From Cryptoclostridium sp036644995 (lineage in GTDB: Bacteria; Bacillota; Dehalobacteriia; UBA7702), in assembly GCA_036644995.1 (NCBI GenBank), contig JAVXOZ010000002.1, positions 62,001 through 126,000 of the forward strand: a stretch of DNA of 64,000 nucleotides. Reading direction: 5' to 3'. A program made the position numbers and the translations under genes. Position 1 is the stretch's first letter, and every line of letters begins with the position of its first letter. Of this stretch, positions 44,880 to 54,024 are shown in pieces. Under the pieces are notes generated by a model, which was not told the DNA's origin, made no database searches, and worked only from the letters and a program-made list of their open reading frames with translations.

Positions 44880-45422
44880 GTGGCAAGACTTAAAGACAAA
44901 TATGCCAGCGATATTATTCCCGCTCTCAAAGAAAAGTTTGGTCATTCCAACGTAATGGAAGTTCCTAAACTTGCTAAAGTTGTTATCAACATGGGAATGG
45001 GCGAAGCTATTGCCAATCCCAAAGCTATGGACGCTGCGGTTGCGGATTTAATGAAAATTACAGGTCAAAAACCTATTATTACCAAAGCAAAAAAATCCGT
45101 TGCTGCATTTAAAGTAAGAACCGGTATGCCCATTGGCATTAAGGTTACTTTGAGAGGCGATAGAATGTATGAATTTACCGACCGTCTTGTATCCGTGGCA
45201 TTGCCCCGTGTACGTGACTTTAAGGGAATATCCCCTAAAGCATTTGATGGCCGTGGTAACTATACACTTGGTTTGAAAGAACAATTAATCTTCCCGGAAA
45301 TTGAATATGATAAGGTAGACCGTTTACGTGGCATGGAAGTATGCTTTGTAACATCTGCTAAAACCGATGAAGAAGCCAAGGAATTATTGAAATTGATGGG
45401 GATGCCCTTTGCGGCTAATTAA
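44880..45422 (+). CDS. rplE: Ribosomal protein L5
   Basis: The 180-residue L5 binds 5S rRNA in the central protuberance. It shows NVMEVPKLAKVVINMGMGEA, GQKPIITKAKKSVAAFKVR, and LPRVRDFKGISPKAFDGRGN, all standard. The start is GTG with AAAGGAGG upstream. Confidence 0.98.
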   Translation: MARLKDKYASDIIPALKEKFGHSNVMEVPKLAKVVINMGMGEAIANPKAMDAAVADLMKITGQKPIITKAKKSVAAFKVRTGMPIGIKVTLRGDRMYEFTDRLVSVALPRVRDFKGISPKAFDGRGNYTLGLKEQLIFPEIEYDKVDRLRGMEVCFVTSAKTDEEAKELLKLMGMPFAAN

Positions 45423-45445
45423 TCCCCTACTTAGGAGGAACCAAA

Positions 45446-45631
45446 GTGGCGAAAAAATCAATGATCGCAAAACAAGGGCGTGAGCCCAAGTATTCTGTGC
45501 GTGGATATAACCGTTGTAAAATTTGCGGACGTCCCCACGCCTATATGCGTAAATTCGGTATTTGCCGGGTTTGCTTCAGAGAGTTGGCTTACAAGGGAGA
45601 AATTCCCGGTGTAACCAAGTCAAGCTGGTAA
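45446..45631 (+). CDS. rpsZ: Ribosomal protein S14, type Z (zinc form)
   Basis: The 61-residue short S14. Cys24, 27, 40 and 43 (CKIC, CRVC) form the zinc site that separates this form from the long zinc-free one. It ends in IPGVTKSSW as usual. The start is GTG with AGGAGG upstream. Confidence 0.97.
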   Translation: MAKKSMIAKQGREPKYSVRGYNRCKICGRPHAYMRKFGICRVCFRELAYKGEIPGVTKSSW

Positions 45632-45653
45632 GAACCGGAAGGAGGTAAAGTTA

Positions 45654-46052
45654 ATGGTCATGACAGATCCCATTGCCGATTTCCTTACCAGGATTCGCAA
45701 TGCAAACACTGTTTATATGGAAAAGGTGGAAATTCCCGCCTCAAAAACTAAAATGAATTTGGCCAAAATCCTCAAAGAGGAAGGCTATATCAACGATGTT
45801 GAATACATCGAAGATGGAAAACAAGGCTTTATACGCCTCTATTTAAAATATGGCAACAATCGGGAAAGAGTTATTACCGGATTGAAAAGAATAAGCCGTC
45901 CCGGTTTAAGAGTATATGCTAAGAGCGACGTCGTACCCAGAGTATTGGGTGGACTTGGAATTGCTGTAATTTCCACTTCTCGTGGTCTTATGACAGATAA
46001 AGAAGCGAGAGCTGCCGGAACCGGTGGCGAAGTTATGTGCTATATTTGGTAG
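45654..46052 (+). CDS. rpsH: Ribosomal protein S8
   Basis: The 132-residue S8, a primary 16S rRNA binder and in E. coli the spc-operon repressor. It shows MTDPIADFLTRIRNA, and ISTSRGLMTDKEAR, GGEVMCYIW at the end. ATG at 45654 has GGAGG 8 nt upstream; the ATG two codons later would be too far from it. Confidence 0.98.
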   Translation: MVMTDPIADFLTRIRNANTVYMEKVEIPASKTKMNLAKILKEEGYINDVEYIEDGKQGFIRLYLKYGNNRERVITGLKRISRPGLRVYAKSDVVPRVLGGLGIAVISTSRGLMTDKEARAAGTGGEVMCYIW

Positions 46053-46087
46053 AATCAGTGATATAAACTCAATTTTGGAGGTGCAAT

Positions 46088-46633
46088 ATGTCTCGGATAG
46101 GCAAAATGCCGGTGGCAGTCCCCGCTGGAGTTAAAATCACTTTGGAAGATCACCACATTACTGTGGAGGGTCCCAAAGGGAAACTTGAAAGGGATTTTCA
46201 CCCCAATATGGCCGTTAAAGTGGAAGATGGGGTTCTTACTGTAGAACGTTCTTCCGAAAGCAATGAAGATCGTGCTTTGCATGGTTTGACCCGTGCTTTA
46301 ATTAACAATATGGTCGTTGGTGTGGACACCGGATTTAAAAAAGATTTAGAATTGGTAGGCGTTGGTTACCGTGCCGCCAAACAAGGGAACAACCTGGTAT
46401 TAACCGTAGGTTACTCCCACCCAGTTGAAATGACACCTGATGAAGGTTTGAACGTGGAAGTACCTGTTCCTACCAAAATCAGCATTTCAGGTGCTGACAA
46501 AGAAATGGTTGGAGCATTTGCTGCTAACGTAAGAAAAGTCAGACCCCCGGAACCTTATAAAGGTAAAGGGATTAAATATGCAGATGAAATTATTAAACGC
46601 AAAGCCGGTAAAGCCGGTGTTAAAGGCGACTAA
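46088..46633 (+). CDS. rplF: Ribosomal protein L6
   Basis: The 181-residue L6, near the GTPase-associated centre. It shows MSRIGKMPVAVPAGVKI, the central LVGVGYRAAKQGNNL and the C-terminal RKVRPPEPYKGKGIKY motif. Length and position are normal. Confidence 0.98.
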   Translation: MSRIGKMPVAVPAGVKITLEDHHITVEGPKGKLERDFHPNMAVKVEDGVLTVERSSESNEDRALHGLTRALINNMVVGVDTGFKKDLELVGVGYRAAKQGNNLVLTVGYSHPVEMTPDEGLNVEVPVPTKISISGADKEMVGAFAANVRKVRPPEPYKGKGIKYADEIIKRKAGKAGVKGD

Positions 46634-46650
46634 GGAAAGGAGAGCTTGTT

Positions 46651-47013
46651 TTGTATAAAGCATATAATCGTAGTGCTGTTCGGATTAAAAAGCATAGAAG
46701 TATCAGAATTAGATTATCAGGTACCGCAGAATGTCCTCGTTTGGCTGTATATCGCAGTGCAAAGAACATCTATGCTCAAATCATCGATGATGTAGCCGGC
46801 AAAACTTTAGTGGCAGCTTCTTCCTTGGATGCTTCACTTAAAGCAAATTACGGCGGCAATGTGGAAGCATCTGCTGCTGTCGGTAAACTCATTGGCGAGA
46901 AGGCTCAAGAAAAAGGTATTAAAGCAGTGGTTTTTGATCGTGGTGGAAACATTTACCATGGTCGTATAAAAGCCCTGGCTGATGGTGCCCGTGAAGCCGG
47001 ACTCGAATTCTAA
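46651..47013 (+). CDS. rplR: Ribosomal protein L18
   Basis: The 120-residue L18 binds 5S rRNA together with L5. It shows KKHRSIRIRLSGTAECPRLA, the VYRSAKNIYAQIIDD stretch and the FDRGGNIYHGRIKALADGAR end. The start is TTG at 46651, after AAAGGAGAG. Confidence 0.98.
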   Translation: MYKAYNRSAVRIKKHRSIRIRLSGTAECPRLAVYRSAKNIYAQIIDDVAGKTLVAASSLDASLKANYGGNVEASAAVGKLIGEKAQEKGIKAVVFDRGGNIYHGRIKALADGAREAGLEF

Positions 47014-47032
47014 GAGTATAGGAGGGAAATAG

Positions 47033-47542
47033 ATGTCCAGAATTGACGCCAGCAATCTCGAATTAACCGAACAAATCGTCAATATCAACCGTGTCGCAAA
47101 GGTTGTTAAGGGTGGTCGTCGTTTCAGTTTTAGCGCACTTGTTGTTGTTGGAGACGGAAACGGTCACGTGGGATTTGGCTTAGGAAAAGCCGGAGAAGTC
47201 CCCGAAGCCATCAGAAAATCCATTGAAGATGCGAAAAAGAATTTGATATATGTTCCTATTGTAAACTACACTCTTCCACATGAAACCATCGGCCGTTTTG
47301 GCGCAAGCAGAGTTTTATTAAAACCTGCTGCACCCGGTACCGGTGTTATCGCAGGCGGCCCTGTACGTGCCGTTTTGGAAGCAGTTGGTATACGTGATAT
47401 TTTAACTAAATCCTTAGGCTCCAATAATGCCATTAATATGGTATCCGCAACATTTGCCGGTCTTGCTGAAATGCGTACCGCAGAGCATGTTGCGAAATTG
47501 AGAGGCAAATCCGTCAAGGAAATCTTGGGTCAGGAGGAGTAA
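47033..47542 (+). CDS. rpsE: Ribosomal protein S5
   Basis: The 169-residue S5 helps decoding accuracy and mRNA unwinding. It shows INRVAKVVKGGRRFSFSALV, GHVGFGLGKAGEVPEAIRK and APGTGVIAGGPVRAVLEAVG. AGGAGG precedes the ATG. Confidence 0.98.
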   Translation: MSRIDASNLELTEQIVNINRVAKVVKGGRRFSFSALVVVGDGNGHVGFGLGKAGEVPEAIRKSIEDAKKNLIYVPIVNYTLPHETIGRFGASRVLLKPAAPGTGVIAGGPVRAVLEAVGIRDILTKSLGSNNAINMVSATFAGLAEMRTAEHVAKLRGKSVKEILGQEE

Positions 47543-47546
47543 TATC

Positions 47547-47732
47547 ATGGCAAAAATTAAGATTACCCTTGTTAAAAGTGTGATTGGTTATAGTGAACAG
47601 CAGCGTAGAACTGTTAAGTCTTTAGGACTTAAGAAAACTAACAGCTCTGTTATTCAAGAAAATACCCCTGATATTGTAGGGAAATGTAATAAAATCAGCC
47701 ATCTCTTGAAGGTTGAAGAAGTTGAGGCCTAA
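47547..47732 (+). CDS. rpmD: Ribosomal protein L30
   Basis: The 61-residue bacterial L30. It shows IKITLVKSVIGYSEQQRRTV and LGLKKTNSSVIQENTPDIVG, the family pattern. It starts four bases after rpsE, whose end holds the GGAGGAG site. Confidence 0.97.
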   Translation: MAKIKITLVKSVIGYSEQQRRTVKSLGLKKTNSSVIQENTPDIVGKCNKISHLLKVEEVEA

Positions 47733-47754
47733 GCAGCCGAGGAGGTAAGTAATT

Positions 47755-48192
47755 ATGAATTTAAGCGACTTAAAACCGGCTGCCGGATCTAAACAGGAAA
47801 CAACACGTAAAGGTCGTGGTATCGGTTCCGGTTTAGGTAAAACCTCCGGTAGAGGTCATAAAGGTCAGAAATCTCGTTCAGGCGGCGGTGTTCGCCCGGG
47901 TTTTGAAGGTGGTCAAATGCCTCTTCAAAGAAGAATACCTAAAAGAGGTTTCACAAATATTTTCCGCAAGGATATTGCAACAGTATCTTTAGGTGATTTA
48001 AATATCTTTGAAGCTAATGCTGTAATTACCCCGGAAACCCTTTGGGAAGCAGGCCTTGTAGGTCAATGTGATGGTGTGAAGATTCTTGCCAATGGCGAAA
48101 TCGAAAAAGCACTTACTTTCCAATATATTAAATGCAGCAAAAATGCATTGGATAAAATTGAAGCCGCAGGTGGTAAAGTAGAGGTGATGTAA
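47755..48192 (+). CDS. rplO: Ribosomal protein L15
   Basis: The 145-residue L15, a late-assembly protein. It has the N-terminal Gly/Arg-rich region (RGIGSGLGKTSGRGHKGQKS), EGGQMPLQRRIPKRGF, and a globular C-terminus. The secY start follows by one base, with the secY site GAGGTGATG inside the end of rplO. Confidence 0.98.
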   Translation: MNLSDLKPAAGSKQETTRKGRGIGSGLGKTSGRGHKGQKSRSGGGVRPGFEGGQMPLQRRIPKRGFTNIFRKDIATVSLGDLNIFEANAVITPETLWEAGLVGQCDGVKILANGEIEKALTFQYIKCSKNALDKIEAAGGKVEVM

Positions 48193-48193
48193 T

Positions 48194-49444
48194 ATGCTTT
48201 CTACCATTAAAAACGCTTTTAAGGTAGAAGAAATCCGTGGTAAGATCATTTTTACATTGTTAATGTTTTTATTGTTCCGTATTGGTGCACATATTCCCGC
48301 ACCCGGAATTGATGCCGCAGTTTTAGAAGATTTATTTAGCCAAAATATTTTTGGTTTTATTGATGTAATATCCGGTGGTGCGTTTAAAAATATTAGTATA
48401 TTTGCCATGGGCATTATGCCATACATTAATGCTTCCATTATCATGAATTTATTGACCATTGTTATCCCTTACTTTGAACGTCTTTCCAAGGAAGGACCTG
48501 AAGGTAAGAAAAAAATGGCTCAAATCACTCGCTATGGTTGTGTAGTTCTGGGCTTTGTTCAAGCTGTTGCCATGTCTTTCTATTTGAAACCTGCTTTATT
48601 AGATTACAATTTCTTTAGTGTATCTATGTTGGTTATCTCATTGACTGCTGGTACTGCACTACTTATGTGGATGGGTGAAATGATTACTGAAAAAGGTATT
48701 GGGAATGGTATTTCCTTAATCATCTTTGCAGGTATCGTTTCTCGTTTACCATCGGGTATCACCTATATTGTTCAATCCCTTCGCTCCGGCGAAACTAATT
48801 TCTTTGCAGTTTTGGCATTTCTTGTTTTGGCTATTATCATTATTGTTGGTATTATCTATATTCAGGAAGGTCAGCGTAGAATACCGGTGCAATACGCCAA
48901 GCGTGTTGTGGGTAGAAAAGTTTATGGTGGTCAAAGCACCTTTATTCCCTTGAAAGTAAACCAAGCAGGCGTTATTCCCATTATCTTTGCCATGTCTTTA
49001 TTGATGTTGCCGCAGTTGTTGGCATCGTTATTTCATGGTCCCGTGGGAACTACCATTGCCAGTTGGTTTAATAACAGTCACCCTGTATATATGATCCTTG
49101 ACTCATTACTTATTTTCTTCTTTGCTTATTTTTACACCGCTGTAACATTCAGCCCTGTGGATGTAGCAGATAATATGAAGAAAAACGGTGGATTTATTCC
49201 GGGTATTCGTCCCGGTAGACCTACTGCGGAATATATTGATAGGATTCTCACCAGATTAACTTTGGCGGGTGCATTTTTCTTGGCGTTTATCGCTTTATTG
49301 CCTAATTTAATGTCCGCGGCGACCGGGCTTAATGTAAGCTTTGGTGGTACATCTTTATTGATTGCCGTCGGTGTTGCCTTAGATACCATGAAGCAATTGG
49401 AAAGCCAGATGCTCAATCGTAACTATCAAGGATTTATGAAATAA
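48194..49444 (+). CDS. secY: Protein translocase subunit SecY
   Basis: The 416-residue core of the SecYEG channel, with ten TM helices. It shows FRIGAHIPAPGID in the first helix region, the plug that follows, GIMPYINASIIMNLL, and the cytosolic loop GQRRIPVQYAKRVVGRK for ribosome and SecA contact. Coupled to rplO upstream; adk follows after 12 bp. Confidence 0.97.
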   Translation: MLSTIKNAFKVEEIRGKIIFTLLMFLLFRIGAHIPAPGIDAAVLEDLFSQNIFGFIDVISGGAFKNISIFAMGIMPYINASIIMNLLTIVIPYFERLSKEGPEGKKKMAQITRYGCVVLGFVQAVAMSFYLKPALLDYNFFSVSMLVISLTAGTALLMWMGEMITEKGIGNGISLIIFAGIVSRLPSGITYIVQSLRSGETNFFAVLAFLVLAIIIIVGIIYIQEGQRRIPVQYAKRVVGRKVYGGQSTFIPLKVNQAGVIPIIFAMSLLMLPQLLASLFHGPVGTTIASWFNNSHPVYMILDSLLIFFFAYFYTAVTFSPVDVADNMKKNGGFIPGIRPGRPTAEYIDRILTRLTLAGAFFLAFIALLPNLMSAATGLNVSFGGTSLLIAVGVALDTMKQLESQMLNRNYQGFMK

Positions 49445-49456
49445 GGAGGAGAACCC

Positions 49457-50104
49457 ATGAGATTAGTATTGTTAGGACCTCCGGGAGCCGGCAAAGGCAC
49501 CCAGGCTGCTTCATTGGTTGATAAATATAATATAGTTCACATCTCTACCGGAGATTTGCTTCGTGCAGCGGTTAAAGAGGGTACCCCTTTGGGCTTAGAA
49601 GCTAAAGGGTATATGGAATCGGGACAATTAGTTCCCGATAGCCTTATCCTCGGACTGATGGAAGAAAGAATTCGGAAGGAAGATTGCCAAGAGGGTTTCC
49701 TTTTGGATGGCTTTCCCAGAACTCCGGCTCAAGCTGATGCTTTAGCTGAGATGTTAAAAAAATTGGGTCAAGAACTTGATGCAGTATTAAACATTGATGT
49801 TCCTTCAGAAAAATTGATGGAACGCTTGACCGGTCGTCGGGTTTGCAAAAGCTGCGGCGCAACATATCACAAGGTATTTAATCCTTCGGCAAAGGGTGAA
49901 AGCTGTGAAAAATGCGACAGTGCTCTTTACCAACGTGCAGACGACACCGAAGAAACAGTTAAAGCTCGTTTGGATGTTTACCAAAATCAGACTGCTCCCC
50001 TCATTGCCTATTATACAAATGTAAGTTTGATTAAAAATATCAATGGGGATCAGAATATTACAAAAGTTTTGGAAGATATTGCCAGTGCCTTAGGAGGCAA
50101 ATAA
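49457..50104 (+). CDS. adk: Adenylate kinase, zinc-LID form
   Basis: Interconverts ATP + AMP and 2 ADP. The 215-residue protein has the P-loop GPPGAGKGTQA, LLDGFPRTPAQA for AMP, and a LID with Cys130, 133, 150 and 153 (CKSC, CEKC) that binds zinc, as in many Gram-positives. Its stop shares a base with the map ATG. Confidence 0.98.
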   Translation: MRLVLLGPPGAGKGTQAASLVDKYNIVHISTGDLLRAAVKEGTPLGLEAKGYMESGQLVPDSLILGLMEERIRKEDCQEGFLLDGFPRTPAQADALAEMLKKLGQELDAVLNIDVPSEKLMERLTGRRVCKSCGATYHKVFNPSAKGESCEKCDSALYQRADDTEETVKARLDVYQNQTAPLIAYYTNVSLIKNINGDQNITKVLEDIASALGGK

Positions 50105-50853
50105 TGATCATCATTAAAAACAAGGAACAAATTGCAAAAATGAGAGACGCAGGCAAAATAGTTGCTGAGGTCTTGGAACTGATGAAAGAAAGTGTAAAAC
50201 CCGGCATTTCAACTTACGAGTTGGATCAAATTGCCGAGAAATACATTATTAAAAGCAAGGCGATTCCTACTTTTAAAGGCTATGGCGGTTTTCCCGGTTC
50301 TATTTGTGCTTCTTTAAATGAGGAAGTCGTTCATGGGATACCTCGTCCCGACAGAATTTTACACGATGGAGATATTATCAGTGTAGATGTTGGTGCAACC
50401 TTTCGCGGCTATGTGGGTGATGCAGCGAGGACTTTTCCTGTGGGCGTAATCACCCAAGAGAATGCTCGACTCATTGAAGTGACCAAACAATCATTTTTTG
50501 AAGGTTTACAAAAGGCAAAAGCCGGTAATCGTTTAGGCGATATTTCCCATGCGGTTCAAAAATATGTAGAAAGACATGGCTATTCTGTTATTCGTGATCT
50601 TGTGGGCCACGGAGTTGGCGAAAACATGCACGAAGATCCCAGTGTTCCTAATTACGGCAAAAGCGGAAGAGGAATTAGATTGGCATCAGGCTTAGTGCTT
50701 GCGGTGGAACCCATGGTTGCCGCCGGCCACTATGCACTTAACCAGCTTAGTGATAATTGGACTTATGTTACGATAGATGGCTCAATGACGGCTCATTACG
50801 AAAACACGTTTGCTATCACTGATGGCGAGCCCGAGATTTTGACTCGGCTGTAA
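50104..50853 (+). CDS. map: Methionine aminopeptidase, type I
   Basis: Removes the N-terminal Met from new proteins. The 249-residue protein shows the metal ligands in ISVDVGATFRGYVGDAAR (two Asp), GHGVGENMHEDPSVPNYG (His), AVEPM (Glu) and HYENTFAIT (Glu nearby). It starts on the last base of adk and lies where clostridia and bacilli usually have it. Confidence 0.98.
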   Translation: MIIIKNKEQIAKMRDAGKIVAEVLELMKESVKPGISTYELDQIAEKYIIKSKAIPTFKGYGGFPGSICASLNEEVVHGIPRPDRILHDGDIISVDVGATFRGYVGDAARTFPVGVITQENARLIEVTKQSFFEGLQKAKAGNRLGDISHAVQKYVERHGYSVIRDLVGHGVGENMHEDPSVPNYGKSGRGIRLASGLVLAVEPMVAAGHYALNQLSDNWTYVTIDGSMTAHYENTFAITDGEPEILTRL

Positions 50854-50866
50854 AGGAGTGGTTTTA

Positions 50867-51148
50867 TTGCAGTGGTTATTAGGTCAGATGGTTACTTCCA
50901 AACAAGGGAGAGATCATGGACACCACTATGTCATCGTTAAAACAGAGGATAAATGCTGTTTTTTGGCAGACGGCAGGAAAGCTGCTGTTGTTAACCCTAA
51001 GAAGAAGAATTATAAGCATTTACAAGGAACTTTAACCTATTCAAAGGAAATTGGTGAGAAATTGATTTTAAATCAGTTGCCCACCGATGCTGAGGTTAGA
51101 GAATTCCTTAACAATCATTGGCCGAAAAACGGACAGAAGGAGGAGTAA
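50867..51148 (+). CDS. KOW-domain RNA-binding protein (L14e-like)
   Basis: A 93-residue protein between map and infA, in the place of ybzG of Bacillus. The N-terminal GQMVTSKQGRDHGHHYVIVK is a KOW-type motif. TTG at 50867 is chosen, 9 nt after AAGGAG; GTG at 50858 abuts that site. It probably binds rRNA or ribosomes; its role is not known to me. Confidence 0.82.
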   Translation: MQWLLGQMVTSKQGRDHGHHYVIVKTEDKCCFLADGRKAAVVNPKKKNYKHLQGTLTYSKEIGEKLILNQLPTDAEVREFLNNHWPKNGQKEE

Positions 51149-51151
51149 ACC

Positions 51152-51370
51152 ATGTCTAAGCAAGATGCTATTGAAGTAGAAGGCAAAGTTATTGAACCGT
51201 TGCCCAATGCCATGTTTACTGTGGAGTTGGAAAACGGGCACAGAGTGCTCGCACATGTTTCCGGAAAAATCCGTATGAATTTCATTCGTATTCTGCCCGG
51301 AGATAAAGTTACTATTGAATTGAGTCCCTATGATTTAACCAGGGGACGTATTGTATATCGCTTTAAATAA
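51152..51370 (+). CDS. infA: Translation initiation factor IF-1
   Basis: The 72-residue OB-fold factor that occupies the A site in initiation. It shows EVEGKVIEPLPNAMFTVELE, HVSGKIRMNFIRILPGDKV and LSPYDLTRGRIVYRFK, all standard. GGAGGAG precedes the ATG. Confidence 0.98.
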   Translation: MSKQDAIEVEGKVIEPLPNAMFTVELENGHRVLAHVSGKIRMNFIRILPGDKVTIELSPYDLTRGRIVYRFK

Positions 51371-51402
51371 ACATTTAAGCTAAGGGAAAAGGAGGCATTA
51401 CC

Positions 51403-51516
51403 GTGAAAGTTCGCTCTTCGGTAAAACCAATCTGCGAAAAATGCAAAATCATTAAAAGAAATGGGACTGTAATGGTCATCTGCAAAAATCCCAAGCATAA
51501 ACAAAAACAAGGATAA
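51403..51516 (+). CDS. rpmJ: Ribosomal protein L36, zinc form
   Basis: A 37-residue protein. It begins with GTG and reads KVRSSVKPICEKCK, then VICKNPKHKQKQG. Cys11, Cys14, Cys27 and His32 form the zinc site. AAAGGAGG lies 7 nt upstream. It sits between infA and rpsM as usual. Confidence 0.97.
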   Translation: MKVRSSVKPICEKCKIIKRNGTVMVICKNPKHKQKQG

Positions 51517-51557
51517 TTTTGAGTTTTTAGATATCGTATTGGAGGTGCATGGAATAA

Positions 51558-51926
51558 ATGGCACGTATTGCTGGAGTTGACTTACCCCGTGAAAAAAGGG
51601 TTGAAATTGGTTTAACTTATATTTTCGGAATTGGTCTTCCCACTTCTCAAAAAATATTGGCACAAGCCGGTGTTGATGGGAATATTCGGGTAAAAGACCT
51701 TACCGAAGAAGATGTTGACAATTTAAGAAATATTATCACTAACGGTTATATGGTTGAAGGCGATCTCAGAAGAGATACAGCTTTAAACATTAAACGTTTA
51801 ATGGAAATTGGCTGTTATCGTGGTATCCGCCATCGTCGTGGTTTACCCGTTAGAGGTCAAAAAACTAAAACTAACGCACGTACCCGTAAAGGGCCTAAAC
51901 GTACTGTTAGCAGTAAGCGTAAGTAA
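51558..51926 (+). CDS. rpsM: Ribosomal protein S13
   Basis: The 122-residue S13 of the small-subunit head, which contacts L5 across the interface. It shows ARIAGVDLPREKRVEIGLTY, the helix-two-turn-helix region, and the basic tail RGLPVRGQKTKTNARTRKG. GGAGG precedes the start. Confidence 0.98.
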   Translation: MARIAGVDLPREKRVEIGLTYIFGIGLPTSQKILAQAGVDGNIRVKDLTEEDVDNLRNIITNGYMVEGDLRRDTALNIKRLMEIGCYRGIRHRRGLPVRGQKTKTNARTRKGPKRTVSSKRK

Positions 51927-51945
51927 GGAAAGGAGGACTTGATTC

Positions 51946-52332
51946 ATGGCCAGAAGACAAACGAGAAGAAGAAGAGAGAAGAAAAACATTGAATTTGGTG
52001 TAGCTCATATCAATTCTACTTTTAATAATACAATTATCGTAATTACCGATAAAGCAGGGAATGCGATTTCTTGGTCCAGTGCCGGTAGTTCCGGGTTTAA
52101 AGGTTCCAGAAAAAGCACTCCTTTTGCTGCACAGTTGGCTGCAGAAACTTGCGCCAAAGAAGCAATGGAACATGGTATGCACCAAATTGAATGCGTTGTG
52201 AAAGGTCCGGGTTCCGGCAGAGAAGCCGCAATCCGTTCTTTACAAGCCTCAGGTTTGGAAATTAGCATGATTAAGGACGTAACACCCATTCCTCATAATG
52301 GTTGTCGTCCACCTAAAAGAAGAAGAGTTTAG
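51946..52332 (+). CDS. rpsK: Ribosomal protein S11
   Basis: The 128-residue S11 of the platform near the E site. It shows AHINSTFNNTIIVITDKAGN, the SSGFKGSRKSTPFAAQ segment, and the end VTPIPHNGCRPPKRRRV, typical of the family. Confidence 0.98.
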   Translation: MARRQTRRRREKKNIEFGVAHINSTFNNTIIVITDKAGNAISWSSAGSSGFKGSRKSTPFAAQLAAETCAKEAMEHGMHQIECVVKGPGSGREAAIRSLQASGLEISMIKDVTPIPHNGCRPPKRRRV

Positions 52333-52348
52333 GAGGTGTCCCTTTTAG

Positions 52349-52981
52349 ATGGCACGTTATACAGAATCTGTATGCCGGCTTTGTCGGCGTGAAGGCGAAA
52401 AGCTTTATTTGAAGGGCGACCGTTGCTACGGCGACAAATGTTCCTTCGTTAAAAGAAGCTATGCTCCGGGACAGCACGGACAATCCGCTGCTCGTAAAAA
52501 ACGCTCGGAATATGGTCTCCAGTTGCGTGAAAAACAAAAAGCCCGTCGTGTTTATGGGATTTTGGAAAAGCAATTTCACATGTACTATGTTAAAGCAGCA
52601 AGAATGGGTGGTGTAACCGGTGAAAATTTACTGGTCCTCTTGGAAACCCGTCTTGATAATGTAGTGTATCGTGCAGGAATGGCACATAGTCGTGCCGAAG
52701 CTCGTCAGCTTATCTTGCATGGTCATTTCACCGTAAATGGTAAAAAAGTTGATATTCCCTCTTACTTAATTAAACAAGGCGACGAAGTTGCAGTTGCCGC
52801 CAAAAGTAAGAAAAGTGCAAAATTTGCCGTCATTAGCGAGTTAGCTGCAGTAAAAACTCTTCCGCAATGGATTACCCTGGATAAGGAAGCTCTTATTGCT
52901 AAGATCATCGAATTGCCGAAACGGGAAGATGTTGATATTCCCATCGAAGAGCGCTTAATCGTTGAAGGTTACTCCCGTTAA
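52349..52981 (+). CDS. rpsD: Ribosomal protein S4, zinc form
   Basis: The 210-residue S4, a primary 16S rRNA binder. Cys9, 12, 26 and 31 form the N-terminal zinc knuckle that Bacillus lacks. RLDNVVYRAGMAHSRAEARQ is the S4 RNA-binding motif. Its place between rpsK and rpoA is the clostridial order; Bacillus has rpsD elsewhere. Confidence 0.98.
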   Translation: MARYTESVCRLCRREGEKLYLKGDRCYGDKCSFVKRSYAPGQHGQSAARKKRSEYGLQLREKQKARRVYGILEKQFHMYYVKAARMGGVTGENLLVLLETRLDNVVYRAGMAHSRAEARQLILHGHFTVNGKKVDIPSYLIKQGDEVAVAAKSKKSAKFAVISELAAVKTLPQWITLDKEALIAKIIELPKREDVDIPIEERLIVEGYSR

Positions 52982-53030
52982 GGGGTGAATAAACATTAAA
53001 CGATATGTCTTATAAAAGGAGGCCAATTTT

Positions 53031-53981
53031 ATGCTGTCAGGAATGGAGAAGCCCAAAATTCAGTGCGTGGAGCAGAATGATGACAAGACCTATGGCCGCT
53101 TTGTGGTTGAACCGTTAGAAAGAGGGTATGGAATTACTCTTGGTAATGCCTTAAGGAGAGTTTTACTGTCCTCTTTGCCCGGTGCTGCAGTGACTTCTGT
53201 TAAAATTGACGGAGTGCTTCATGAATTTTCTACAATTCCCGGTGTTTTTGAGGATACAACTGATTTAATATTAAACCTGAAAGGCCTTATTGTAAAACTG
53301 CACGTTGATGAGGAAAAAATTCTTACTTTGGAAGCCCAAGGTGAGGGTGAAATCCTCGGCAGCGATATAAAGTGTAGTTCTGAGGTGGAAATTCTTAACC
53401 CCGATCATCACATTGCAACATTGGATGAATCGGGCACTCTGGATATGGAAATTACTGTTGAAAAAGGTAGAGGCTACAATAGCACCGAAAAGAACAAGAA
53501 AGAAAATCAGCCTTTAGGCGTTATTCCCATTGATTCTTTTTTCTCACCTATTACCAAAGTGATTTTTCATGTTGATAATTCTCGTGTTGGTCAACAAGTT
53601 GATTTTGACAGATTAACTCTTGACATTTGGACTGATGGAAGTATTGCCCCTGACGAATCTCTCAGTGTTAGTGCAAAAATCCTTGCTGAATATTTGAAAC
53701 TCTTTATCGGACTTACCGAAATACCCGGTGATGATATTATCATGGCGGAAAGAGAAGACGAAAACAAGGATAAACTTTTGGATATGACTATTGAGGAATT
53801 GGATATGTCTGTACGCTCTTATAATTGTTTAAAGAGAGCAGGGATAAACACAGTTCAGGAGCTTATTCAACGGTCTGAAGAAGATATGATGAAGGTTAGA
53901 AATCTTGGACGTAAGTCTTTGGAAGAAGTTATGGAAAAGTTGGAAGAATTAGGTCTTTCTCTGGAAAATGAGGAAGAATAA
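53031..53981 (+). CDS. rpoA: RNA polymerase alpha subunit
   Basis: The 316-residue alpha subunit. The N-terminal assembly domain has RFVVEPLERGYGITLGNALR followed by RVLLSSLPG. The C-terminal domain, after an acidic linker, has LDMSVRSYNCLKRAGINTVQ and NLGRKSLEEV, which bind UP elements and activators. GGAGG lies 9 nt before ATG 53031. Confidence 0.98.
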   Translation: MLSGMEKPKIQCVEQNDDKTYGRFVVEPLERGYGITLGNALRRVLLSSLPGAAVTSVKIDGVLHEFSTIPGVFEDTTDLILNLKGLIVKLHVDEEKILTLEAQGEGEILGSDIKCSSEVEILNPDHHIATLDESGTLDMEITVEKGRGYNSTEKNKKENQPLGVIPIDSFFSPITKVIFHVDNSRVGQQVDFDRLTLDIWTDGSIAPDESLSVSAKILAEYLKLFIGLTEIPGDDIIMAEREDENKDKLLDMTIEELDMSVRSYNCLKRAGINTVQELIQRSEEDMMKVRNLGRKSLEEVMEKLEELGLSLENEEE

Positions 53982-54024
53982 TTTCCAGCTGTTCAAGAAA
54001 TAGGATTTAAAGGAGGATACCACA